Assembly (NCBI GenBank): GCA_028703175.1
Contig: JAQVNJ010000023.1
Coordinates: forward strand, 1-57,813
Direction of reading: 5' to 3'
DNA length: 57,813 nt
Source: JAAYCB01 sp012744395
GTDB taxonomy: Bacteria; Planctomycetota; Planctomycetia; Pirellulales; Thermoguttaceae
This document shows, in pieces, positions 28,302-36,036 of this stretch; the first letter of the stretch is position 1; the number at the start of each line of letters is the position of its first letter. The position numbers and the translations under genes were made by a program. A model generated the notes under the pieces. It had not been told where the DNA came from, searched no databases, and was given only the letters and a program-made list of their open reading frames with translations.

Positions 28302-29606
28302 ATGATCGAGGATGATCGCCAAACGCTGCGCAGTATCGCCTGGTCCGAACTGCTGCCCTGGTTGCTCCTGTTCCGCTGTTTTCGAATTTCCGTTCGCTTG
28401 CGGCCGCTGGTGGTGTGCGCGGCGGCCGCCGTCTTGACCGTGGTCGGCTGGTCGCTGATCGCCACGATCTTCTCCGCCAACGCCAAGGTCGCCGCGCAGA
28501 TCGCCGATTACAACGGGTGCTGCTGGAACAGCCTCGCGTCCGTCGCCGAACCCGCCGCCGAGTCTGCGCCCTTCCGGGGCCACCTTCGCTCGGGACGAGC
28601 TTTGTTGCCGCGATCCGAAACGTCCCTTGCCGCGCGGGACCCCAATCCCGTGCTCGGCTCTTGGGAACACCTCAGCCGCCCGTTCCGGCAAATCTACACG
28701 ATGAACGCCGACGATCCGCGGGCGAGCACGCTGGCCTATTCCCTGCTCTGCGGGCTCTGGGGGCTGTTTGTCTGGGCGTTTGCGGGCGCGGCCGTGACGC
28801 GCGACGCCGCCCTGCAACTGGCCGCCGGCCAGCGCTCCGACTGGGCGGCGATCCTGGCCCACGCCCGGCGCCGCTGGAGGGCCTATTTCTGGGCGCCCCT
28901 GATGCCGCTCATCGGACTCCTCATGGCGGTCGTCGGCATGGCCCTGCTGGGCCTGATCATGCGGCTGAATTTCGGCGTCCTCGCGGCCGGCGTGCTCTGG
29001 CCGATGCTTTTGCTGGCGGGACTCCTCGCGGCGCTGCTGCTGGTCGGCCTGCTCTTCGGCTGGCCATTGATGTTTGCCACCATCGGCACCGAAGACACGG
29101 ACAGCTTCGACGCGCTCAGCCGGGCCTACGCCTATGTCTTCCAGCGCCCCCTGCACTACCTGTTCTACATCGCCGTGGCCGCGGCCGTGGGCGGGCTCGG
29201 CTGGCTCTTCGTCTCCGGCGTCGCCCAGGCGGTGGTGGCGATTACCCTCTGGGCGACGTGCCTGGGGTCGGGCGGCGAGTTCCGCCTTGTCGGCGAGCCG
29301 ATCCCACACCTCGTCTACCACTTTTCCAGCGGCGACCCGGTGGCCCACCTCGGCTGGCTCGGCGACCTGTTGATCCGCTTCTGGTGCGACGCGGCGCGGC
29401 TCGTGGCCGTCGGCTACCTCTACAGTTACTTCTGGGTTTCGGCCGCCGCAATCTATCTCCTTCTCCGACGCAACGTCGACGACACCGAGCTGGACGAAGT
29501 CCGCCTCGACGAGGAGGGGAACGAGACCTTTGGCCTGCCCGAAATCTCGACCGACGAGGCCGGCGCGCCGGTCGTCGGCGATCAGCCGCCGGAGAACGGC
29601 GATTAG
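28302..29606 (+). CDS. Multi-pass integral membrane protein, unknown function
   Basis: 434 residues with about six hydrophobic segments: roughly 36-58 (PLVVCAAAAVLTVVGWSLI), 145-168, 198-226, 226-256, 287-325 and 363-395. A hydrophilic loop of about 90 residues lies between the first and second. The C-terminal tail is acidic (Asp/Glu-rich after DTELDEVRLDEEGNE). The segment PLMFATIGTEDTDSFDALSRAYAYVFQRP resembles planctomycete membrane proteins of unknown role. AGAGGAG lies about 8 nt before the ATG. It is monocistronic as far as can be seen. I recognise no catalytic or transport motif. Confidence 0.75.
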   Translation: MIEDDRQTLRSIAWSELLPWLLLFRCFRISVRLRPLVVCAAAAVLTVVGWSLIATIFSANAKVAAQIADYNGCCWNSLASVAEPAAESAPFRGHLRSGRALLPRSETSLAARDPNPVLGSWEHLSRPFRQIYTMNADDPRASTLAYSLLCGLWGLFVWAFAGAAVTRDAALQLAAGQRSDWAAILAHARRRWRAYFWAPLMPLIGLLMAVVGMALLGLIMRLNFGVLAAGVLWPMLLLAGLLAALLLVGLLFGWPLMFATIGTEDTDSFDALSRAYAYVFQRPLHYLFYIAVAAAVGGLGWLFVSGVAQAVVAITLWATCLGSGGEFRLVGEPIPHLVYHFSSGDPVAHLGWLGDLLIRFWCDAARLVAVGYLYSYFWVSAAAIYLLLRRNVDDTELDEVRLDEEGNETFGLPEISTDEAGAPVVGDQPPENGD

Positions 29607-29684
29607 CCGCTTTCGGCTTGCCTCGCATTTGGCCCCGCGACCGGGGAGAGTGCGGCAGATCGCCCAATCCGGGCCGAAAGGACT

Positions 29685-30566
29685 TTAGAAGCCGTCCGGC
29701 ATCTTGCCGAACGCCTGAACGTCGATGCGGGACTTGGTCACTCGGACGACGGCAAAAGCATTGTTCTCGATGCCGGGCCCTTCAACCATCGCGCGAAGCG
29801 TCCGATAGGCAACTCCGCGGATCCGGGCGCCGCCGCCGGTATGCATGTGGCCTTGGAAGACCGCAATCACACTGCCGGCTTCTTCGAGCACCTTGCGGAC
29901 CTGCGGCGCGTTTTTGACGGCGTGGGGATTGCCGTCGTTGTGCAGGTTCTGATGGATGAAGACGACGGTCTGACGGTCCGCGGCCCCGGCCAGGTCGGCT
30001 TCGAGCCAGCGGAGCTCCTCCGCGGGAATCCAACTATCCGTCCACGAGAAGTTGCCCGCCCCGTACGGCGTGCCGTCTTCGAGGTAGTCGGCATCCAAGA
30101 CGACGAAGTGGTGTGATCCGTGGTCGAAGGAGTAATAGGTCTTCCGCGGATCGCGGCCGCAGGCTGTGAGAAACTCGGTTTTCGTGAGCTTCTCGACACA
30201 GTGATTGCCGAGCACGAAGTGCGTCGGACCCGGATAACGGCCGAGGATCCCGCAAACCGTCTCCAGGTAGCCGAGTTCGTCGGTTTTTGACGGTCCGGCG
30301 TCGACCAGGTCGCCCAGCTCGACGACGAAGGCGACCTGCTCTCGCCGGAAGACGTCGACCGCTGCGGCAAGCTTGGCCGCCGAGTCGCGGTAGTAGCGGC
30401 TGCCCCTGGGCGCGGTGCCGGCATAGTGGACATCGGCCACCAGTCCGAAGGCAAAGGAATCGCCGGCCTTCCGCCGATCCTGGGCAGCGGCAAGTCGGAA
30501 AGGGGCGCCGATGGCGACAACGCCCATTGCGGCCCGCTTCAGGAATCGCCGCCGGCAGGTTGCCAT
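29685..30566 (-). CDS. Tat-exported calcineurin-like phosphoesterase
   Basis: 293 residues. The N-terminus has a twin-arginine signal (CRRRFLKRA followed by a short hydrophobic stretch). The metallophosphoesterase motifs occur in order: DVHY (D-x-H), GDLVD (G-D-x-x-D), GNHCVEK (G-N-H), HQN and GHMHT (G-H-x-H). It should hydrolyse phosphate esters or cyclic nucleotides outside the cytoplasm with a dinuclear metal centre; the substrate is unknown. I start at 30566 because AGGAG lies 7 nt before it; an in-frame ATG 6 codons upstream does not fit. It lies 19 bp after the VWA gene stop on the same strand, so the two are probably cotranscribed. Confidence 0.87.
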   Translation of the reverse strand: MATCRRRFLKRAAMGVVAIGAPFRLAAAQDRRKAGDSFAFGLVADVHYAGTAPRGSRYYRDSAAKLAAAVDVFRREQVAFVVELGDLVDAGPSKTDELGYLETVCGILGRYPGPTHFVLGNHCVEKLTKTEFLTACGRDPRKTYYSFDHGSHHFVVLDADYLEDGTPYGAGNFSWTDSWIPAEELRWLEADLAGAADRQTVVFIHQNLHNDGNPHAVKNAPQVRKVLEEAGSVIAVFQGHMHTGGGARIRGVAYRTLRAMVEGPGIENNAFAVVRVTKSRIDVQAFGKMPDGF

Positions 30567-30585
30567 TTGACCGCTCCTGTTCATT

Positions 30586-32289
30586 TCAGCCGATTACCTC
30601 GCGACGATGCTTAAGGTAGTCCCAGACCACGTAGCGGTCAAGATCCTTGCCGGCCGTGAAGAACACGCGGCCCGACGTCGACTCGGCCAGGCGGTAGGCG
30701 AACCGCACGTCGTCGCTCGACTGCGACCACGTGGGCAGCAGGAAGATGTTGATCGTGATCCCCTCGCGGCGGCAGTACTGGCCTTCGCGCATCGTGGCAT
30801 CCTCGGTGCGGCGATGGGGCGGGTAGAGCAGGTAGAGGTTCTGCTCTTCGAAATGGGCCGTCGGCAGACCATCGGTGATCAGGATCACCTGCCGGTTGGG
30901 CGTGTCCTGGGCGGCGAGGAAGCGGCGGGCAAGTTGCAGGCCATGCTGGATGTTCGTGAAGTGGGGCGGGATGTCCAGCTCCGTGATCTTCTCGTTGCTC
31001 ATGTCGGCTCGAAGCTGAACCACCGGGTCGTGGATCGTCACCGGCCTGGGCATCAGCGCGGCAATCTCGCTGGCGTAGCGCGGTTTGGCGAACGAAGCCA
31101 TCTCGACGAATTGCAGGTAATCGCCCGGATACTCGCGGCGAATCAACCCCTCCAGCGCCAGGCCCATCCGCTTGACGTCGACATACAGGCCGTCGTAGCG
31201 CATCGAGCCGCTCATGTCCAAGAGCACGACCGTGGCGCATTTGGGCGTGTTTCGCGTGCGGTGGATGAGGATGTCGCCGGGGTGCAGCCGGACCGGCAGC
31301 GCGGGGCCGTGGCGGATCATCGCGTTCTGGAGCGAACCGACGACATCCATATTGGCGACCGAATCCCCGAACTCGTATGGCTTGGTTTGCTGCATCTCGA
31401 CGGCCCCCTCGCCGACAACGGGGCCCTGGTGCCGGCCGGTCCGCGAAACCTGCAACTGGCTGAAGATGCGTTCCAGCAACCGGCTCTGAAACAACCGGTA
31501 GGCCTTGGGGGTCAGGCGGTAGCCGGCAGCCGCCTTCTCCAAGCCCTGCCGGTCGGCCAACTCGCGGATATAGTCTTCGATCCACCTGGCCATTTCGCGC
31601 AGGCCTTGAACGTCCTCCGGCTCGGCGAATTCGGCCAGCTCCTCCAGATCGATCAGGCCGATCCGCGCGTTGCGCTGCGCTTCCTCGAGTTGTTTGAGCA
31701 GGCGGTCGATCGTTTCCAGTTCTTCCTTGATGTTCATCGCCTGGGGAATCGTCAAACTCGTCCTGCCCGTGAACGGAAACCGGGCCGCAAGCTCGTCGAT
31801 CTGATACTTCTCACCCAGACGCTGGATCAGCTGGAGGAGCCGCCGTGCGAACCGGCTCCGCTCGTCGCCGGTTCGATACCAGAGGCGTTCCAGTTCGTAG
31901 AGCTGCTCGGACTGGAACGCCTGTTCGAACCGGGTCTTGAGCGGCTCGGGGGGATGGGAATGCTCGCCAAACTGGTGATATGCCCGCGCGGCTTCTTCCT
32001 GGACGGTGTCCGTCTCGTACTTCCCGAGAATGCGGCGGCGGCGTTCGCGGAGCATCGCGATCAGCGAGTCGAGACTCGGGCCGAGGCCCGCAATCTGGCT
32101 CGGGTCGATCTTCACCGCCCGGGCGAGTTCTTCCTCGGTCAGTTGACGCGTGCTTCCGTAGGCCAGCATGTGTTCGAGGGCCCCGGAGACCACGTCGGGC
32201 GGCTCGGCGAGCGGCGACGGGATCGTTTTCGGGTCGTATTTCTGGTAGGTGTGGATCACGCCGCCGATCGTCTGCCGCCTGTTTGCCAC
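30586..32289 (-). CDS. VWA-domain protein
   Basis: 567 residues, GTG start. A long helical N-terminal half (about residues 60-300, Glu/Arg/Leu-rich) precedes a von Willebrand factor A domain at about 350-560. The MIDAS motif is intact: VVLLDMSGSMRYDG (D-x-S-x-S) near residue 358, a downstream Thr, and Asp in VILITDGLPTAHF. No signal peptide, so it is cytoplasmic. Such proteins usually act with a MoxR-type AAA+ ATPase in assembling or inserting metals into other complexes, but no MoxR gene is in the window. The partner and target are unknown. Confidence 0.85.
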   Translation of the reverse strand: MANRRQTIGGVIHTYQKYDPKTIPSPLAEPPDVVSGALEHMLAYGSTRQLTEEELARAVKIDPSQIAGLGPSLDSLIAMLRERRRRILGKYETDTVQEEAARAYHQFGEHSHPPEPLKTRFEQAFQSEQLYELERLWYRTGDERSRFARRLLQLIQRLGEKYQIDELAARFPFTGRTSLTIPQAMNIKEELETIDRLLKQLEEAQRNARIGLIDLEELAEFAEPEDVQGLREMARWIEDYIRELADRQGLEKAAAGYRLTPKAYRLFQSRLLERIFSQLQVSRTGRHQGPVVGEGAVEMQQTKPYEFGDSVANMDVVGSLQNAMIRHGPALPVRLHPGDILIHRTRNTPKCATVVLLDMSGSMRYDGLYVDVKRMGLALEGLIRREYPGDYLQFVEMASFAKPRYASEIAALMPRPVTIHDPVVQLRADMSNEKITELDIPPHFTNIQHGLQLARRFLAAQDTPNRQVILITDGLPTAHFEEQNLYLLYPPHRRTEDATMREGQYCRREGITINIFLLPTWSQSSDDVRFAYRLAESTSGRVFFTAGKDLDRYVVWDYLKHRREVIG

Positions 32290-32444
32290 GCCAAGAACCC
32301 GCCTGTCTGAGGGACATGTCGCGCTAAGCCGCCTTTCAACTGGAATTCTATGCCCCCGTCATAGCGGAGGCCAGCGCGGCGGTCGGCAGGCCGGTTCAGA
32401 GCGGGCGATTGTCATCCGGTTGACACATCCGCAACAGCTTTCCT

Positions 32445-32504
32445 CGCTCCCAAGCTCCGGCGTCGCGCCTTCGCCCCTCGTTCCCAAGCTCCGGCTTGGG
32501 AACG
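32445..32504. repeat. CCCAAGCTCCGGCTTGGG-type palindrome and a half copy
   Basis: CGTTCCCAAGCTCCGGCTTGGGAACG (26 bp, 32479-32504) is a near-perfect palindrome; a left-half copy reads CGCTCCCAAGCTCCGG at 32445-32460. A variant, CCCCAAGCTCGCGCTTGGG, lies near 53989-54007. It behaves like a dispersed REP-type unit. It is the only structure I see in the 456-bp region between the VWA and oxidoreductase genes. Confidence 0.75.
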
Positions 32505-32745
32505 CTCTGCGGATTCCTGCACGCCGCCAGACAGGGCCTGGAATGGACGGCGACGGCGGTTTTCGGACCGGTGGGGTCTCCAAGCGGGAGTTGGGGGGCC
32601 GGGGAAGGAATGGAGGCGGGGCGCCGGGAAAAGGTTGCAGGTGGGGGGTAGGGTCTGGTACAACGGGCGATGAGCGGCCCGGGGGAGAGGCACGGACTGG
32701 CGCCGCATGCGCAAACCTTTTATCCACTGAACGAGGGAAGCCACC

Positions 32746-34107
32746 ATGAGTCGATCAATCGACAAGCCGACCACCACTCGCCGACAGTTCCTGAAAACAA
32801 GCGGCGCACTGGCCGCGGGCACGGCCGCGCTGGGCGGAATCGCCCGCACCGTCCATGCCGCCGAAGACAACACAATCCGCTTGGCGCTGATCGGGTGCGG
32901 CGGGCGAGGGTCCGGCGCGGTCGGCGACGCACTCTCGGTCCGCGACGCGGGGCCGGTCAAGCTCTACGCGATGGCCGACCTGGAAGAGGGTCGGATGAAC
33001 GCCTCGCAGAAGGCACTCAAGGAGCGGTTCGGCGACAAGATCGACGTTACCGACGACCGCAAGTTTCTTGGATTCGACGCGTATCGCAAGGCGATCGACC
33101 TCTTGCGGCCCGGCGACGTGGCGATGTGCACCACGCGGGCGTACATCCGCCCCGTCCACGTCGAATACGCCGTGCAAAAAGGCATCAACGTCTTCATGGA
33201 GAAGCCGTTCGCTCCCGATCCGGGCGGATTGAAGCGGCTGCTCCGCGCCGGCGAGGAGGCGGAAAAGAAGAACGTCAAGATCCTCGCCGGCGTCCAGTGC
33301 CGCCACTCGCCGGCGCGCCAGGCCTTGATCGATAAAATCCGCGACGGCGAGATGGGCGACATCCCCCTGATCCGTGCAAACCGCCTCGGCGGCGGCGGCT
33401 GGCTCGGCCCCCAGGGCGACAAGTCGAACAACCTCATGAGGCAACTCCAGTTCGGCCGAATCCACCTCTTCTGGGTCGGTTCGGGCCACTATGTCGATTA
33501 CCTGATCCACCAGATCGACGAATGCTGCTGGATTAAGGACGCCTGGCCCGTCTCGGCCCTCGGGATGGGCGGCCGGGTGCCCAACAGCACGGACTGCGGG
33601 CAGAACCTCGACGTCTACTCGATCGAATACACGTTCGCCGACGGGACGAAAGCCTTCTGCGGCTTCCGCCGGATGAACAACGCCCGCAGCGACTTCGCCA
33701 CGTATATCCACGGCACCAAGTGCGCGGCCCAATTCTCGGGCAACATCCACGCGGCGACCGTCCGGATGTACAAGGACCAGCGGATCGAGGATGGCAACAT
33801 CGCCTGGAAACCGGTTGACGACGCCTTCAGCCCCTGGCAATACGAGTGGAACCACTTCATCGCCAACATCCGCGAGGACCGTCCCCACAATGAAGCCAAG
33901 CGGGCCGTCTACTCCGACCTGACCACGCTCATGGGCCGGGCCGCCTGCCACACCAACCAGGAGGTCACCTGGGAGCAGATGATGAAGTCGGACTTCCAGT
34001 ATTGCGACTACCTGGACAAGCTCACGCCCGAGAGCCCCGCGCCGGTCAAAGCCGACGAGAAGGGCCAGTTTCCCGTGCCGATTGCCGGGCAGTGGACGGA
34101 AGTCTAA
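32746..34107 (+). CDS. Tat-exported Gfo/Idh/MocA family oxidoreductase
   Basis: 453 residues. A twin-arginine signal (TTRRQFLKTSGALAAG, cleavage near VHAAED) is followed by the Rossmann motif LALIGCGGRGSGAVG and the Gfo/Idh EKP motif in GINVFMEKPFAPD. The C-terminal alpha/beta substrate domain includes HQIDECCWIKDAWPVSALGMGG. Periplasmic members of this kind are abundant in planctomycetes and are thought to oxidise or rearrange unusual sugars with tightly bound NAD(P). The substrate is unknown. The ribosome-binding site AGGGA lies about 8 nt before the ATG. A hairpin with a T-tract follows the gene. Confidence 0.93.
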   Translation: MSRSIDKPTTTRRQFLKTSGALAAGTAALGGIARTVHAAEDNTIRLALIGCGGRGSGAVGDALSVRDAGPVKLYAMADLEEGRMNASQKALKERFGDKIDVTDDRKFLGFDAYRKAIDLLRPGDVAMCTTRAYIRPVHVEYAVQKGINVFMEKPFAPDPGGLKRLLRAGEEAEKKNVKILAGVQCRHSPARQALIDKIRDGEMGDIPLIRANRLGGGGWLGPQGDKSNNLMRQLQFGRIHLFWVGSGHYVDYLIHQIDECCWIKDAWPVSALGMGGRVPNSTDCGQNLDVYSIEYTFADGTKAFCGFRRMNNARSDFATYIHGTKCAAQFSGNIHAATVRMYKDQRIEDGNIAWKPVDDAFSPWQYEWNHFIANIREDRPHNEAKRAVYSDLTTLMGRAACHTNQEVTWEQMMKSDFQYCDYLDKLTPESPAPVKADEKGQFPVPIAGQWTEV

Positions 34108-34127
34108 CCGGTCAACGGTCAGCCGTC

Positions 34128-34193
34128 GGCCGTCAGCGACATTTTGCGGGGGCAACACTCCTGTGCGGATGGCTGACGGCTGATCGCTTTTTT
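34128..34193 (+). terminator. Probable intrinsic terminator after the Gfo/Idh gene
   Basis: GGCCGTCAGC (34128-34137) pairs with GCTGACGGCT (34172-34181; one G-U pair), followed after GATCGC by six T residues (34188-34193). The right arm is a copy of the CTGACGGCTGA repeat core. The stretch from 34195 to 34500 holds nothing recognised. Confidence 0.55.
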
Positions 34194-34505
34194 GCCGGGA
34201 GACTCCCGGGCGCACGCTCACCCTCCGTTGGCGTTGTGTGTCTGCTGGCGTGCGGCGCGTCGATCGAATTCCGCTGACGCGCGGGCGGGGGGAGAGTATT
34301 CAGGCGGAACAGTTGAGAGGCCGGCCGCACCGCGACGGCGGGCAAGCCTCAACCAGCGGTGCGCCGCCTGCGACAACCTCCCCATCGTGCAACTCAGCGG
34401 CGTTCCTCCCGTTTGCCTCACCGGTATCCCGCAACCATCTTGCCGTTCCTCGGTCCATGCTGGTTCGGATTTGATCCAGGGATCGCCCGGCGTTTTCCGA
34501 TGTGT

Positions 34506-34522
34506 TTGGCAGTGCGTTCGCA
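34506..34522 (+). promoter_or_regulatory. Possible sigma-54 promoter of the porin gene
   Basis: TTGGCAG-TGCGT-TCGCA has the GG-N10-GC geometry but two mismatches to the -24/-12 consensus. It ends 103 bp before the porin ATG. Weak on its own. Confidence 0.3.
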
Positions 34523-34625
34523 ACGCGCCAGACGTTGGGAATAATTGCCGTTGTGCCGGATGCTTCTTTTCGTTGGAGGGCCTTCGGCCGCCGCATTGGG
34601 AACCACCGACCAAGGGGGGATTGTG

Positions 34626-35891
34626 ATGGCTGCGAGGAGTCTGTTGTCAGCGCTGGCGATGATCGGCATTGCGGGTGTCTCCGCGGCCCAGGAGGGCGTG
34701 TATTTCGCCTCCGACCAGGGTTCGAGGGGCGAACCGGTGCGATTGGCTTGCGCCGTCGACACTGGGTGTTTTGAGAATTCCGGGATCTGCACGCACCGCC
34801 GGGATTGCGGCTGCGGCAACTGCGGTTTCCGCATCGATGGCTGGCTCGAGGGCGGTTTCTTGCTCAATGCGGACAAATCGCCGAGCGGTTACCACGGCCC
34901 CTACAACCAATCGGACCGCCACGAAGGAGAACTCGGCCAGGCCTATCTGATCCTGGAACGGCCGCTGGAAGACAGTCCCTTCATGAGCGTCGGGGGCAGG
35001 GTGGACCTGCTCTACGGAACCCATTTCTTCCTTGCCCAATCCAAGGGATTGGAGCAGTATGCGGACGGCGGCTCGAGGTGGAACGACGACCATTACGGCC
35101 TGGCCGTCCCCCAGGCCTACGGAGAAATCGGCAATGACCGGCTCTCCGTCAAGGTGGGACATTTCTACACGATCATCGGTTACGAGGGCGTGCCGGCCGT
35201 CAACGACTTCTTCTACTCGAAGAGCTTGTCCTACATGCTCGGCGGCCCGTTCGTGCACTGGGGCGGCCTGGCGACCTGGAAGGCCAACGACCGACTCTCG
35301 TTCGATGTGGGGCTGGTCAACGGTTGGGATGCGTTCGATCGCGTTTCGGACCAGGCCTCGTTCCTGGGCCGCGTGTCCCTGGGCAACGATCTCGATCCGA
35401 TCTGGACCTCGTTTGCCATCATCACCGGCGACGAACTCAACGACACGGCAGCCGATTCGACGAACCGCACCCGCTACAGCTTCATCGTCGGCGCGAATCT
35501 GACGACCCGGGTGCAATACGTCTTCCATCACTGGTACGGAATCCAGGACGGTTTCTTCGCCGCAACAGGCCAGTCGGCTAAGTGGTACGGCATCGACCAG
35601 TATCTGTACTACGAAGTCTCGCCATCCGTGCGTCTCGGCGGCCGCTTCGAGTGGTTCCGCGACGACGACGGCGCGCGGCTCGGACTCAGCCGGCCCAGCA
35701 ACCCCAACAAGGGTCCCTATATTGGCGACATGTACTCCCTGAGCCTGGGTGTGAACTGGTCGCCCTGCCGGAACCTGATGTTCCGTCCCGAGGTCCGCTG
35801 GGATTGGTTCGACGGCATCGGCCTGCCGTTTGACGACGGGGCCGATGACAGCCAGTTCCTCGTGGGCATGGACGCAATTTGGCGGTTCTGA
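34626..35891 (+). CDS. Outer-membrane beta-barrel porin (BBP2/OmpL-like)
   Basis: 421 residues with a Sec signal peptide (AARSLLSALAMIGIAGVSAAQ). The mature part has alternating-residue beta strands with aromatic girdles, e.g. IDGWLEGGFLLNAD, FMSVGGRVDLLYGTHFF, LSVKVGHFYTIIGYEGVPA and LSFDVGLVNGWDAF, and ends in aromatic Trp-Arg-Phe as outer-membrane barrels do. This is the BBP2 porin family common in planctomycetes. A short Cys-rich segment near the N-terminus (CTHRRDCGCGNCG) is unusual and could bind metal or form disulphides. GGGGGA lies 5 nt before the ATG. Confidence 0.85.
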   Translation: MAARSLLSALAMIGIAGVSAAQEGVYFASDQGSRGEPVRLACAVDTGCFENSGICTHRRDCGCGNCGFRIDGWLEGGFLLNADKSPSGYHGPYNQSDRHEGELGQAYLILERPLEDSPFMSVGGRVDLLYGTHFFLAQSKGLEQYADGGSRWNDDHYGLAVPQAYGEIGNDRLSVKVGHFYTIIGYEGVPAVNDFFYSKSLSYMLGGPFVHWGGLATWKANDRLSFDVGLVNGWDAFDRVSDQASFLGRVSLGNDLDPIWTSFAIITGDELNDTAADSTNRTRYSFIVGANLTTRVQYVFHHWYGIQDGFFAATGQSAKWYGIDQYLYYEVSPSVRLGGRFEWFRDDDGARLGLSRPSNPNKGPYIGDMYSLSLGVNWSPCRNLMFRPEVRWDWFDGIGLPFDDGADDSQFLVGMDAIWRF

Positions 35892-35906
35892 CCAGCATCT
35901 GAGACC

Positions 35907-35994
35907 GTCAGCGATCAGCAGTCAAGCCTCAGCCGCCAGCAGCGCCTGTCCCCAAGGATCGGCGCGCGACGGCTGATCGCTGTCTGCTGATCGC
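35907..35994. repeat. Inverted repeat between porin and glycosidase genes
   Basis: GTCAGCGATCAGCAG (35907-35921) is matched in inverted form within 35971-35994 (GGCTGATCGCTG then CTGCTGATCGC). It is related to the CTGACGGCTGA repeats and lies between convergent genes, so it may act as a bidirectional terminator; no T-tract is present. Confidence 0.5.
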
Positions 35995-36036
35995 ACCCGA
36001 ATTCGTTCACGGCCGGGATCGAACACGGATTCTCGC

